DNA of 64,000 bases, taken from assembly GCF_001693515.2 (NCBI RefSeq), contig NZ_CP042968.1:5456001-5520000 (forward strand), in the 5' to 3' direction. How positions within the stretch are numbered: position 1 is the first letter of the stretch; each line of letters opens with the position of its first letter. Under the pieces are notes generated by a model. The model was not told the origin of the DNA. It was given only the letters and a program-made list of their open reading frames with translations, and made no database searches. The stretch comes from Bradyrhizobium paxllaeri. Its GTDB lineage: Bacteria; Pseudomonadota; Alphaproteobacteria; Rhizobiales; Xanthobacteraceae. A program made the position numbers and the translations under genes. Below, piece after piece: positions 10,470 to 20,447 of the stretch.

Positions 10470-10937
10470 GGCAAGTGCTGAGCGCGTCACCGCGAGAATT
10501 GCGGGAGCTGGCCGGCTTTCCAGACCGAAGCCCTATGATAGCTAAGGTCGGAGTCGAGCTGCACGCGGAGCTCGGCATAATTGATCCAGAGAAGCAAATT
10601 GATGTCCTAGTAGGCATCTAGCCGTCGCTCGTTTGGGGCGGGTAAGCAAATCTATCGCACTATATGGCAGCCAGATCTCTGCATTGACCGAACTCGCAGC
10701 CGCACCCAGCGATGAATCCGCATTTTCTGAATGGTCCGCATTTTTTGATGGGGTCAAAGCCAAACATCCAGATTTTTATGAGAAGACTACGTTTGAAGAG
10801 TGGATACGCCATCCTCTGACGGCCGGCTTGATCGAGCGATCTGGAGATCGGATTCGAATAACCGATCTTGGTCGCTAATTCTTGACTTATCTGCAGGCCA
10901 CTAATCTCTCAGCGGACAAGGCTTGGTGATTTGTGAT
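10470..10937 (+). pseudogene. Unrecognised gene with nonsense and frame breaks
   Basis: Two consecutive readable stretches suggest one gene. The first covers 10,450-10,621 (LSASPRELRELAGFPDR). The second, at 10,633-10,937, contains FFDGVKAKHPDFYEKTTFEE and IERSGDRIRITDLGR. In the second an in-frame TAA follows ITDLGR, after which coding-like sequence continues as FLTYLQATNLSADKAW to a further stop. The pattern (ITDLGR-x-FL) is typical of small winged-helix-like proteins of unknown function in alphaproteobacteria. I cannot name the family. Confidence 0.4.
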
Positions 10938-10996
10938 CATTCCGTCTCCCTCGTCGTGGGGGCAGGCAAGGTAAAGACGCCTGCCGAGCTTAATGG

Positions 10997-11287
10997 TTGA
11001 GCCCCGCCATTGGTCAGTTCGTTAAATGGACTATACGGGTAAAAACGCCACGATACTATCCTTGCGTGTGGGCCGGTTTTAGAAGTGAGGCAGAACGTCC
11101 GGACGAAGAGACAACGGCTGAAATCGCAGCAGTGCGCGCCGATCTAGGCGAACAGTTTGCCGAGCTATTTTTGCTGCAAGAAGAGCAGGTCAGACGGGCG
11201 GAAACTCTAGATCCGGAAAAGCTCCTAGCGGAATTCGAAGCTCACCGGGAGCAGACGGCGACCAAAGCTCGCCGAGTGATACATTAG
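10997..11287 (+). CDS. Small hypothetical protein, doubtful
   Basis: The open frame gives 96 residues with a helical, acidic carboxy-terminal half (AEIAAVRADLGEQFAELFLL and further). It has no recognised domain. The start at 10,997 lacks a clear ribosome-binding site. It could be the tail of a degraded gene upstream of the H-NS-like pseudogene. Confidence 0.3.
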   Translation: MSPAIGQFVKWTIRVKTPRYYPCVWAGFRSEAERPDEETTAEIAAVRADLGEQFAELFLLQEEQVRRAETLDPEKLLAEFEAHREQTATKARRVIH

Positions 11288-11323
11288 CATCGTCGCCGAG
11301 CTTGGACGTGATGGAGGAACGTC

Positions 11324-11643
11324 GTGAAACGAGCCGAACTGGAACGGATGACTGTTGACTAGCTCTGGACGTTGCACGTTGAGGTCTCTCAACTCTTGCA
11401 GCAAAAGATCCAGCAGGAAAAACTGCGTATAGACGAGCGCCTGAGGCAGTTGGCGTCACCGAGTCGGTCATACCCGCCGGTAAAATACCAGAATCCCGAT
11501 CAGCCATCAGAGACCTGGACAGGTCGAGGCAAGGAACCGCGGTGGTTGGTCGCGCAGTTGAAGCTCGGAAGCGTATCGACGACTCCAGAGCTCAGCCGCA
11601 GAGCAAGGTACGAGTCGGTGACCGCCCGGCGCAATCCAGCAGA
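11324..11643 (+). pseudogene. H-NS-family DNA-binding protein, broken by a nonsense codon and a frameshift
   Basis: From GTG 11324, with GGAGGAAC just upstream, the frame reads KRAELERMTVD, then TAG, then LWTLHVEVSQLLQQKIQQEK. This is the coiled-coil start of alphaproteobacterial H-NS proteins, where the stop replaces a glutamate-like codon in the usual LDELW. The DNA-binding domain follows as KYQNPDQPSETW and TGRGKEPRWLVAQLKLG, the H-NS P-x-x-TWSGRGR-x-P-x-W motif. Just after it a one-base shift brings KRIDD into another frame. H-NS proteins silence AT-rich acquired DNA. This copy should be inactive unless the TAG is suppressed or restarted internally. Confidence 0.8.
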
Positions 11644-11804
11644 TAGCGAGCCTGATCAGCTGTGCCGTACCCAAGGCGATCCTGTTCTGTCGGAGGTGGG
11701 CGGACTCAAATGCGTATCTCTCCCATTGTGTTGTACTGGTCACGTGTTCTTCATGAAACGGATCTATAACTAAACAAGGCCAGTTGCATTTGCAGGAGAA
11801 CACC

Positions 11805-12203
11805 TTGACCCGCTTGTTTGTGCTGCTCCTCTTCGCCCTTGTATCTCTACCGGCTCACGCGCAGTTAGCAGTCCCCTCTACGTGGGTGAATCAAAGGGGC
11901 TCCATTCTTTCGATACAGGCGATCGACGCATCAACAGGCAATTTCACGGGAACCTATGTGAACAACGCGGCTGGATTTTCTTGCCGGGGACAGCCTTACG
12001 CTATGGCGGGCAACGTCGCGGCGAACAAAATAGATTTCTACGTCAATTGGACGTCACCCACAGCTCCCAACTGCAGAACAATCACGATCTGGAATGGCCG
12101 TGTGGCTGGTGACAAAATTCCAACGCGATGGAAGCTGTACTACGTGGGATCGGACTGGAACTTTCACAAAATGACCGGCCAGGACCTCTTTACGAGGAGG
12201 TAG
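11805..12203 (+). CDS. Secreted avidin-family biotin-binding protein (bradavidin-like)
   Basis: The 132-residue product starts at TTG 11805, seven bases after AGGAG; a longer frame from TTG 11784 would spoil the signal peptide. Residues 1-19 are a signal peptide ending AHA before QLAVPSTW. The mature part has the avidin beta-barrel pattern: STWVNQRGSILSIQ, GTYVNNAAGF, ITIWNGRV, PTRWKLYYVG, and GQDLFTRR at the end. These correspond to the Asn, Ser, Tyr, Thr, Trp and Asp residues that bind biotin in streptavidin. Two cysteines (GFSC and NCRT) could form a disulfide as in bradavidins. It would be exported and bind biotin, perhaps for defence against biotin-requiring competitors; that role is inference. 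Confidence 0.9.
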   Translation: MTRLFVLLLFALVSLPAHAQLAVPSTWVNQRGSILSIQAIDASTGNFTGTYVNNAAGFSCRGQPYAMAGNVAANKIDFYVNWTSPTAPNCRTITIWNGRVAGDKIPTRWKLYYVGSDWNFHKMTGQDLFTRR

Positions 12204-13126
12204 ACTAAACCTGGTTCGAGCCAGTATAACTTATGCCTTAGTTCATCTACTGGCAAAGATCATCGGAAGCTAAAGATCGGCAGTCGCGTCAATCGAATCT
12301 CAGTTGACCACGTTGAAGCGAGCTTTCGTCGAGATCGAGAAAAGAGCAGCTCACGGGATTATCGCGTGGGCGCCAGACAGTCTTGCGCGCAATTTGATTG
12401 ATGGCGGACGACTCATCTACATGCTCGATTGTGGCGTGATCCGCGATCTCAAATTTTGCAACGTACACCTTCGAGAACAACTCGCAGGGCAATGCTTCGG
12501 CGGGACGTTAGAATTTTTTGGATGCAAAACGTGCAGAGACATTCATGAGGTCTCATGAATTTTCGGGGACTGGAAGCGGACGAGACGTTAGACCTTTGCA
12601 TGGCGAAGGTGCTGAGTGGGCACAGGAAATCTGGCGCGATCTGCAAGCCGAAGACGCTCAGCGCACCATACAGAATAGCAAACTTCTCCGGCAAACGATT
12701 TGAACTGGAGGCGGTGGCAAAGGAAGAGGCTTCTCGTGCTCGCCAGGCAAGTCGCGGAACCAATCGGTAGAGCGCGAGGAGACGGCGCCATGTCAGTCGC
12801 CTCTCCCTAGTGATCTCCTCTCTCCGAAGGCTTCTTTTTGGGCGTGAATCAGCACTGTTCATGCAATAAGGCAGTCCATGGAAGGTCCGCCCGACGGACC
12901 GGCCGGCAAAACGGTCACGCGCTCGCGGATAGAAATAGCCCGTCGGTCGCGCTGATGCTGCGGCGTTGAGGCAACGTCACCGGCGGTAGTATGGCGGCAA
13001 TCATGGTGATAACCGTCATAAATATACGATCAAAGCGTGCTAAGCAATTCGATCCACGCATTGCTGCTGCTCGGAGTGGAGCGCAATGTTTTTTGTTTGG
13101 TGATTTATCGAGATGGATGTTCGCAC
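12204..13126. other. Interval with small unassigned frames
   Basis: About 0.9 kb after the avidin gene. A plus-strand frame at 12555-12770 (71 residues, starting NFRGLEADETLDLCMAKVLS) is preceded by another short frame at 12304-12558. Neither has a recognised domain, and the two may be pieces of one degraded gene. Confidence 0.35.
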
Positions 13127-13407
13127 ATGGCCTACGACACTGCTACGGTTCACATGCTCCGCAACGTCCTTGATGAAGTGCTTGCTAGCTCCACGTTCAT
13201 CGGGCAGAAGCAGCGCTCTGCGCTGGAGATCGCGGAGCGCATTCTTTGGCTTGCTCACAGGGAGAGCGGGAGGCTGCAACGATCAAACAGCACTTGCTGC
13301 AGCAGTTTTTGGCGAGCGATAGCTATAGCGTAAAAGCTGAGAAGGCCGCCTCGATGGCAAGCACGGCCCCGCATTTGTCTTCGGGGATAAGCCATTGGGG
13401 ATTCTAG
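13127..13407 (+). pseudogene. Small conserved-looking protein gene, frameshifted
   Basis: From ATG 13127 the frame reads AYDTATVHMLRNVLDEVLAS, then IGQKQRSALEIAERILWLAH. At about 13,260 the coding signal moves to another frame (EAATIKQHLLQQFLASDSYS) and ends at TAG 13407 after SHWGF. One missing base explains this. The intact product would be about 93 residues, mostly helical; the family is unknown to me. Confidence 0.5.
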
Positions 13408-13678
13408 TGACCCCCATGATCAGCGGCGCAATGTCGTGCGCATCGACTGCTTTGCCTGCGATTGACCTGAAGCCCTTGCCAGGTTGTCTCCTCGTAACGA
13501 GGCTCTATAGCTTGCATGAGAGTGTTCAAGGTGGCGAAAGACCTGCTTGATAGTTGAGGTCCGGTGAAGCTTTCGATTACCCACATTTAGCCGAGTGCGT
13601 CGGCAAGGCGCAGCCCCAGATCTACATATAGCGGACGCTCGCCGAGATTCGTCAAGTCGCCACCGTCACGTTACGGAA

Positions 13679-14055
13679 TGGAGCGGCCGAGAGATAGATG
13701 ACCGGCATGCCGACCGCCCGGGCCCTCTTTATCGCCGCGAACGCTCGCACCGAAAGTCAGCTATGCCGTTTGGTTGTATTTCCGGATTCACTTAGCTTGC
13801 GCATGCTGGCGGGGCGTGGCGTTGCGGGAACCGTCGCCACTCGGGAAGGAAATTCGGCAGCCGTTCTCCGATCGGATCCGCCAGCGCGCCCCCGCTCGCC
13901 GCGACAAACGGCATTTGGACGAAGTCGTTATCGCGATCGGGCGAACAACATTGGCTCTGACGCGCTGTCGACCAGAATGGCTTCGTTCTAGAGGTCTTGA
14001 TCCTGCGCCCAAAGAAACTCGCGCGCTGCGCAGCGGCTGATGAAGCTATTGAGAT
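13679..14055 (+). pseudogene. IS6-family (IS240-like) transposase relic
   Basis: Readable pieces in changing frames include SYAVWLYFRIHL, then FSDRIRQRAPARRDKRHLDE and VVIAIG, and in the next frame RAVDQNGFVLEVLIL. These match the order in IS6/IS26-type transposases, where HLDEV carries the first catalytic aspartate and WRAVDQ-G the second. A premature TGA replaces the Trp codon in HWLWRAVD. Several frameshifts rule out activity. Its right side runs into an IS256-type relic. Confidence 0.75.
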
Positions 14056-14472
14056 CCGCTGGCACGCCGCCGGGCGTACAAGGCTGAGAAATTGATCCGC
14101 AATCTCGCGCGTCGACTGGACCTGCAATGGCCCGGCGTAGCGGCGAGCTTCCTCGAAGGCCTCGATGAAATCCTGACTGTCGTCCGAAGGAGCTTCGTCG
14201 ATTGCTCGCCTGTACCAAGACCGCCGAGAACATGATGGGCACCATTCGCGTCACATGCAAGTCAAACGCTGGCAGGATGCCGGTATGGCCTTGTGATGGG
14301 TCGCGGCCGGCATGATCGAGGCCAACAAGGGCTTCCGACGATTGAAGGCGCATAAGCAATTGTTGGTTCTGCGTGCGGCTCTTCAAGCTCACCACAATCG
14401 CATGACGATCAACCCCGTTGCCCACGTTACGAGTGCGGCGTAAGTTCATTCTGGCAACGTCGGCCCGACCTA
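14056..14472 (+). pseudogene. IS256-family transposase C-terminal relic, left part
   Basis: The segment is a diverged copy of the carboxy-terminal third of the intact transposase at 17031-18305. Frames give KAEKLIRNLARRLDLQWPGV, FLEGLDEILTVVR, then AAGMIEANKGFRRLKAHKQL and VAHVTSAA. It has frameshifts and a TGA for Trp. After the stop the DNA follows the element end found at the intact copy (compare 14,443-14,470 with the reverse complement of 17,000-17,030). The terminal repeat is then cut by the IS701 element and resumes at 16,743. Confidence 0.85.
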
Positions 14473-14473
14473 G

Positions 14474-15918
14474 CACTACTTTGGCAGATTGTTAGGTTTG
14501 GCGCGCTTATCAGGATTCCCGAATCGATTTTTCAATGATTCATGGGTGGTCGGCTCTTGGAGGGCTGACCATGGTGGGATGGGAAGACGAGCTCGAACAC
14601 TGGCTGAGGCCATTCCAGGATCGGTTGGGTAATAAGACCCGGCAGCGGATGTGTCCGCTTTACGTTGCGGGATTGATCGGTCCTGGTGATCGCAAAAGCG
14701 TTCAGCCGATGGCGGAACGCCTTGCGACGGGAAACTATGATCAGTTGCACCATTTCATCGCCGATGGTGTCTGGGACGCGGCACCGCTGGAATCGGAACT
14801 GCTCAACCAGGCTGACCGGCTTGTCGGCGGCAAGGATGCGGTGCTGGTTATTGACGATACCGCGATGCCGAAGAAGGGCGAGCGCTCGGTTGGTGTCGCG
14901 GCTCAATATGCATCGTCTCTTGGCAAAACGGCAAATTGTCAAACCTTAGTGTCGCTGACACTTGCGCGCTGCGAGGTGCCGGTGATGATCGCATTGCGTC
15001 TCTTCCTGCCCGAGAGCTGGACAAGCGACGCCCTCGTTTGAAGCGCGCCGGCGTACCGGTCGAATACCGGACGCCACGATCCAAGCCGGAGATCGCTTTG
15101 GCCGAGATCGATCGCGCAATGGCAGTCGGCGTGCGCTTCGGTTGTGTGCTGGCGGATGCAGGATACGGCCTCAGCGCGCCGTTTCGACAAGGTCTCACGA
15201 CACGCGGGCTGGCATGGGCCGTTGGCATCCCTCGTCACCTCAAGGTGTATCCGGTCGGTGTGCAGCTCATTTGGCCGATTACCAAAGTTCGAGGGAAGCC
15301 ACGTAAGCGCCACGTGCCAGATATTCTATCGATCGCGGCCGAAGATATGCTGGCCAGCGCCAAGTGGAAAACTGTGAGTTGGCGCAGCGGGACCAAAGGT
15401 CGGCTGAAAGCCCGATTTGCTGCTGTCCGTGTACGCACCGCCGACGGACCTCCTCAGCGAATATGGGATAAGGGTCAACAGCATCTGCCAGGCGACGAAG
15501 CCTGGCTCATCGGCGAGCAACGCACCTCCGGGGAGAAGAAATACTATCTCGCCAGCCTGCCCGCCGCGACGGATCTGCGCACACTAGCCGCCACCATCAA
15601 GGCACGATGGATTTGCGAGCAGGCGCATCAGCAGTTGAAAGAGGAACTCGGGCTTGATCACTTCGAGGGACGATCCTGGCAAGGTCTTCATCGTCACGCG
15701 CTGATGACCATGATCGCCTACGCCTTCTTGCAACATCGTCGCCTCACACAAGTGGGGCGGAAAAAAAAGAATCAACGGACCACCGCCTCAGCCTAGCCTG
15801 CCGGCCGTACGCCACGCGATCGTCGATCTCATACTTCGACCGCTATCTCAGCAATGCCCACACTGCAGAAGACGAAGCCGTGAAAAACAGTACCGTCAGT
15901 AAATCTGCCAAAGTAGTG
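14474..15918 (+). mobile_element. IS701-family insertion sequence
   Basis: Terminal inverted repeats are CACTACTTTGGCAGATT at 14474-14490 and its exact inverse ending at 15918. The flanking CTAG at the left, and CTA at the right followed by another insertion, fit the CTAG-type target duplication of IS701 elements. It is inserted in the terminal repeat of an older IS256-type relic. Confidence 0.85.
14535..15796 (+). pseudogene. IS701-family transposase, split by a frameshift
   Basis: The first frame (14535-15041) has VLVIDDTAMPKKGERSVGVA, including the first catalytic aspartate region, and runs to LFLPESWTSDALV. Near 15,035 the frame moves by one base, and the second (to 15796) continues RPRLKRAGVPVEYRTPRSKP, VLADAGYGLSAPFRQGL, and IKARWICEQAHQQLKEELGL with the conserved Glu region. 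Together they make a full-length enzyme of about 420 residues. One missing base near WTSD explains the break. Otherwise the element looks young, since the inverted repeats are perfect. Confidence 0.85.
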
Positions 15919-15921
15919 CTA

Positions 15922-16742
15922 AGCTGTGTACTCAATTTTCTCTAGCGGATCGGCGCGGACCATGATTCAAGCTACCAAGCATTGGGGGCGGGATCATGCG
16001 CTACGACCTGACCGATTTCGAGTGGAGTGTTATTGAACTTCTTCTGCCTATGGATCGCCGTGGGCCGAAGCCAAAGGACAACCGGAAAGTTTCTCGATAC
16101 TGCGCGCGGGTGCGCCGTGGCGCGACCTGCCTGAGCGATACGGGCCTTATACGACCGCCTATAATTGCTTCAACCGCTAGCGCAAGGCAGGCACCTGGGA
16201 CCGGCTGATGGATGCCGTCATCAAGGCACACGATGGCAAGGTGCAGATGATCGACAGTTCGATCGCGCGTGTGCATCAGCATGCGCTCCGGGGTGAAAAA
16301 AGAGTGGAGATCGTTGTGTGGGCCGAAGCCGAGGTGGACTCACCACGAAAATCCACGCGCGCGTCGACGCGAAAGGCCGTCCGGTCCGCCTGATCATCAC
16401 GCCCGGCGGGGCCCACGACGTGACCTGCGCCGAAGCCTTGCTCGATGGACTTGAGGCGCGCGCCGTCGTCATCGCCGACAAAGGTTATGATGCCGATCGC
16501 GTTCGCGCACATATCCGTCATCAAGATGCAATTCCGAACATTCCAAACAAATCCAACCGGAAAAAGAAGTTTCGGTGGAAGAAAGCCATCTATTGCGGGC
16601 GCAACCACGTCGAACGCTTCTTTAATAAGCTGAAGCAGTTCCGCCGCATCGCTACCCGCTACGACAAGCTGGGACCCAGGTTCTTCGCTTTCATTCAGCT
16701 CGCCTCCGTGCGACTTTGACTTCGATCAATTGAGTCCACACC
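15922..16742 (+). mobile_element. IS5-family (IS427-like) insertion sequence with decayed transposase
   Basis: The ends are imperfect inverted repeats (15922-15937 and 16728-16743, 13 of 16 matching, sharing ACTCAATT). CTA flanks both sides. Inside, frames at 15996-16208 and 16318-16719 give MRYDLTDFEWSVIELLLP and then MGRSRGGLTTKIHARVDAKG, VVIADKGYDADRVRAHI and RNHVERFFNKLKQFRRIATR, the DDE parts of IS5 transposases. A small deletion after KDNRKV and frameshifts near 16,090 and 16,310 disrupt the gene. It sits within the right target duplication of the IS701 copy. Confidence 0.85.
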
Positions 16743-16773
16743 CTAGTTCAACAGCGATTGGGACATCCATCAC
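16743..16773. mobile_element. Right remnant of the interrupted IS256-type terminal repeat
   Basis: The bases CTAGTTCAACAGCGATTGGG and the following ACATCC match the inverse of the end of the intact IS256-type element (16975-17000). They continue the repeat interrupted at 14,472. This proves that the IS701 and IS5 copies are insertions into the older element. Confidence 0.8.
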
Positions 16774-16974
16774 TTCGGGGCGGCGCCCTCGCTCGGGCAC
16801 GTGCAAACGTGGTTAACACATGCTTAACGAGATCGAATAGCGAGCCCTACCAGATAAGATAGGTGACCGGTACGACATGGAGACGTAGCAGTTCGCCGAA
16901 ACTGGCCGTGAGATCGATATCGACTAGTCAATTTGCTTGGGGCTCCGGCGCTTCCCGGCCTGCGGGCGCGATAC

Positions 16975-18406
16975 GGGAGATGTCCCGATCGCTGTTGAAC
17001 TACGTCGGACCGGCGTTGGCGGAATGAATGTTACGCGGCTCTCGTGACGTGGGCAACGGGCTTGATCGTCATGCGATCGTGGTGAGCTTGAAGGGCCGCA
17101 CGCAGAACCGACAATTGCTTATGCGCCTTCAATCGTCGGAAGCCCTTGTTGGCCTCGATCATGCCGGCCGCGACCCATCGCAAGGCCATGCCGGCATCCC
17201 GCCAGCGTTTGACGTTGCGCGTGACGCGGCGAATGGTACCCATCATGTTCTCGGCGATGTTGGTACAGGCGAGCGATCGACGCAGCTCCTTCGGCAGCTT
17301 CAACCGGACGACAGTCAGGATTTCGTCGAGGCCTTCGAGAATGCTGGCCGCTACGCCGGGCCATTGCTGGTCGAGTCGACGCGCGAGATTGCGGATCAAT
17401 TTTTCAGCCTTGTCGGCATCATCGAGCTCCCAGGCCTGGCGCAGCACCCGACGGGTGGCCGCATGATGCTCTTTCGGCAGGCGTTCCGTGATGTTGCGCG
17501 CCTTGTGGATCTGACAGCGCTGGATCGCGGCGGCCGAACCGAAGGTGCGGCGGATCGCCTTCGACAACGCTTTCGCGCCGTCGACGATGAACAGTCTTGG
17601 CACCGTCGGGGCGAGCCCGCGGGAGACCAGGTTGTCCAGCAGGGCTTGAACCGTTGCGGCGTTCTCGGTTGCCCCTTCCACCAGCGCCAGCGGATGCTTG
17701 TTGCCTTCACCGTCGACCCCGATCGCGGCGACCAGCACGAGATCGTCGCCGAGATGCAGCCCGTCGATTTGAACCACCAGAAGGTCGAGCGCGGACAGAT
17801 CGGCAGCCATGAAGTCGGCCAGCCGCGCCGCCGACAGCGCCACAAACCTCCGCGAGGCCGCCGACTTCGAAACCCCCGATCCGGGCGGTGCCGGCACATC
17901 ACCCTCGGGCAGCCGGACAGCGCGGCCGAACCGGCGCGTCGATACATTGATCAGCATCAGGTTCATCGCCCAGCGACCAAGCCAGTCCTCCTCCGCCGCC
18001 GTTTCCCAGCTCGGGATCGTGACCTCGCGGCCGTCCAGGCCCCGGACCCGCGGGCGCTCGACCTCGATCTTGCCGCCGTGGAAGCCGATCCGTCCCCGCG
18101 TTCGGCCCCAACGGTGCGCCCGCCGCGCCGCGTCGCGACCGTGGCGCGGCCCGCAGGCCGCCGTGACATCCGCCTCCATCATCGTGCCGAGCGCCTCGAT
18201 CCCTGCCGCAAGGCAGAACCGATCGAAGCTCGCCCGCACTTCTGCAAACGCTTCGTCCACAGCCCCGGTCGCCGGCGAACCAGCCGGTGTGATATCTCTC
18301 GTCATGGCGTTGCTCTCCTTTGTGGAATCAGCACCCCGAGCCTACCGGCTCAAGGGGGGCAACGCCGACCTCTTCAGAAATTCAACAGAACCCCGGGACA
18401 TCCCCC
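16975..18406 (-). mobile_element. IS256-family insertion sequence, intact-looking
   Basis: The ends share the inverted motif GATGTCCCG...CTGTTGAA: 16977-17000 on the left and the reverse complement of about 18380-18404 on the right. They enclose a single long transposase gene. It is a closer-to-intact relative of the relic at 14056-14472. Confidence 0.75.
17031..18305 (-). CDS. IS256-family (mutator type) transposase
   Basis: The 424-residue frame is uninterrupted. It contains VQIDGLHLGDDLVLVAAIGV with the first Asp, RLFIVDGAKALSKAIRRTFG with the second, and SLACTNIAENMMGTIRRVTR with the catalytic Glu in the TNIAEN context, then RWVAAGMIEANKGFRRLKAH. This is the DDE arrangement of IS256 transposases, which move by copy-out paste-in through a circular intermediate. 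The start is ATG 18305. A 512-codon open frame on the opposite strand is a shadow caused by high GC. This is the only transposase in the window that looks fully functional. Confidence 0.93.
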   Translation of the reverse strand: MTRDITPAGSPATGAVDEAFAEVRASFDRFCLAAGIEALGTMMEADVTAACGPRHGRDAARRAHRWGRTRGRIGFHGGKIEVERPRVRGLDGREVTIPSWETAAEEDWLGRWAMNLMLINVSTRRFGRAVRLPEGDVPAPPGSGVSKSAASRRFVALSAARLADFMAADLSALDLLVVQIDGLHLGDDLVLVAAIGVDGEGNKHPLALVEGATENAATVQALLDNLVSRGLAPTVPRLFIVDGAKALSKAIRRTFGSAAAIQRCQIHKARNITERLPKEHHAATRRVLRQAWELDDADKAEKLIRNLARRLDQQWPGVAASILEGLDEILTVVRLKLPKELRRSLACTNIAENMMGTIRRVTRNVKRWRDAGMALRWVAAGMIEANKGFRRLKAHKQLSVLRAALQAHHDRMTIKPVAHVTRAA

Positions 18407-18441
18407 GCGATACGCTCTGATGACTTTTGAAGGAACTGCAA

Positions 18442-18912
18442 ATGAACCGAACCATCGCAATTCTGCTCGTGCTCGTCGCGCGGCCGGTGTACGGCGAGGA
18501 GGCCAAGCTACCGCAAGACTCTTCCGAACTGCATCGCATCTGCGCGGAGTGGTTGCCGAACTCTAACGATGCGCCACGTGTGTGCTTTGTTGCACTTAAT
18601 ATGGAGCGCGCGGCGCGCAAACCGGCCGTTCGTACTGACGACGACGAGACGCTAAAGGCACGCGTCGCGCTGTCCTACATCGATTGCGATGGAGATTTTA
18701 CCGTACGGAATGGTCGCTTGGGCCTCTATATCGACGGACGCTTCGTCTCCGACAACATCTCGGGAACGTACTTGGGGGCTGTTCACGTGTGGGGGGGAGA
18801 GGAAATGCGCTACACGCTGGTGTTTGATGACGATCTATCACACGCGACGCTTGGGGCCGCAAGCGGCGGCACGAGCCACGCCAAGTGCGCCCCGCGGCTA
18901 GCGTCGCCATAG
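18442..18912 (+). CDS. Small secreted protein of unknown function
   Basis: The product is 156 residues from ATG 18442, with AAGGA eight bases upstream. It opens with a signal peptide (NRTIAILLVLVARPVYGEE). The mature part has several cysteines (HRICAEW, VCFVAL, IDCDGD, AKCAPR) and no domain I recognise. It probably goes to the periplasm. It starts about 35 bp from the end of the IS256 copy, so the insertion may have displaced its original promoter. Confidence 0.6.
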   Translation: MNRTIAILLVLVARPVYGEEAKLPQDSSELHRICAEWLPNSNDAPRVCFVALNMERAARKPAVRTDDDETLKARVALSYIDCDGDFTVRNGRLGLYIDGRFVSDNISGTYLGAVHVWGGEEMRYTLVFDDDLSHATLGAASGGTSHAKCAPRLASP

Positions 18913-19985
18913 CGGCGCGTTTGAATCACGATTAGCCCGGGCTGAGAATCGCGTGGGTGAGTGCGGCATCAACGATCCTGACTCCTACGCGTCGTGCGCC
19001 GTGACGTGGGAAAAGGGCCCGCGCTCGCGTCTTGCGTCTACAACAGCGACTTCGTCAAGCGCAATTTCGCACAGCAGCTTCCCGGGATTCTCACGCTCGG
19101 CGAGCCGCGATGGCAGCAAGCAGTCAGCCAGCGGTTCGGCCACAGATTTGCCAGCGCACTCCGAACGCGAACAAGCGGCGACAAAGAATGTCACGCGCGA
19201 CGCAAGCGCTCCCTGATTGTCGCTGATTGGATCGACGGCGTGCCAAGTGCCTATATTGAGTCAAGGTTCACGGTTAACCCGGTCGCCTCCGTCGGCCATG
19301 GTGACATCCGCGGCATGCAGTCCCGGATCGCCGGGCGGAACGTCAAAAGATCAACTCTGCGGATATTTCTGGGTTAACGAAAAAATGCGGGGAGACAAAA
19401 AATCGCGCTCCGCGGGCACGGAGCGGACGTGACGTCGAACCCACCCTCTGTGCGTTCCAGACGATCGTCATCACCATTCCAGGAGATCGTGATCGCTATT
19501 TCCAGCGGATCGTGATCGGAGGCAGCGAGCCGGACACTCCGACAGTCTGCGACCCAAGGTAGCTTGGTCTTTTGCCCGACAGCAGAGGATCGGGATGGCG
19601 ACAGAGACTGTCCATGCGGCGCCTGGAGGCAGCAGACGCTAGCCGACGGATATCGGTGGTCTTCAAGGTATATGCGCGAGCAAGTTGCGGGCCTTCAACT
19701 GCATCCAGAGTCGTTGGCGAACTTCACATTGTTCCTTGAGGGGCAGGTATGACATGTTGAAGGTCGTGGTACCCTCTGAGCTCGCTGATCGTAGGTGAGC
19801 AGCGCACCACTCCGTACGTAGCAATCCTTTCCGGGAGATATCGAATGCCCGCGACCACAGGCGAAGACGAGAAACGCGAACGGCGGATGTTGGATCGTTT
19901 GAAACACAGCCATCATCTGCGGTAAGATAAGCAATCCGCCAAGTGTGAGATAGGGCGCCAGGCTTCCCTTCGGGACCAGGACGTT
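18913..19985. other. Gene-poor interval
   Basis: A plus-strand frame at 18994-19377 (127 codons, with ADWIDGVPSAYIESRFTVN) has no clear start signal or family. The remainder up to the nodA fragment shows only short frames. Nothing else could be supported. Confidence 0.35.
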
Positions 19986-19989
19986 ACGG

Positions 19990-20360
19990 CCGAGTGGTCC
20001 GAAACCGAACGGAACGGCCAGTTCCCGCGGTGCTGAGCACATGACGCGAACTGAATGGCCAATTCCAAGTCGCTCAATATCTGGACGCCCCCTACAGTTC
20101 AGCGACCAGTAAATCAGTCTCTCCAACTTCAATAATGCGGCGCAGCGCGCCGATATGAGCCGCGACACTGCGATCGTCGTAGGCGATTGCACGAAGCTAA
20201 GGCCTCGCACCGGACCAACCGCGACCGCCTTCAAATGGCTTCGCATTGAATGCTCCGGTCGGCCCGTAAATGTTTCGGAAGAAGTCGGAGAGTTCGGTAT
20301 GGTCGGCAAACGTCAACGGACTCTCCCAACGCAGCCTCCACTGCACTCGCGAGAATGCTT
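19990..20360 (-). pseudogene. Second, truncated copy of nodA
   Basis: The minus strand reads [20 protein letters not shown] and then [20 protein letters not shown], almost the same as the intact nodA at 30527-31162, followed by an in-frame TAG in the [11 protein letters not shown] region. It continues [20 protein letters not shown], then shifts frame at DIERLGIGHSVRVM and again at RELAVPFGFGPLG, where similarity ends. Both termini of the gene are missing. NodA is the acyltransferase that adds the fatty acid to the Nod-factor backbone; this copy cannot work. It lies in the same orientation as, and just downstream of, the ATP-grasp gene. Confidence 0.9.
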
Positions 20361-20447
20361 GCAGTGCCTGTGCGTTCCGCGCTCTTAATTCGGAAACCGT
20401 GCGCCCAGTACCCCCGGCTCACGGCAATGTTGCATCCCGAAACGACA

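Noticed and set aside
17028..18566. 512-codon plus-strand gene
   Set aside because: It is the shadow of the IS256 transposase on the other strand, which has all catalytic motifs.
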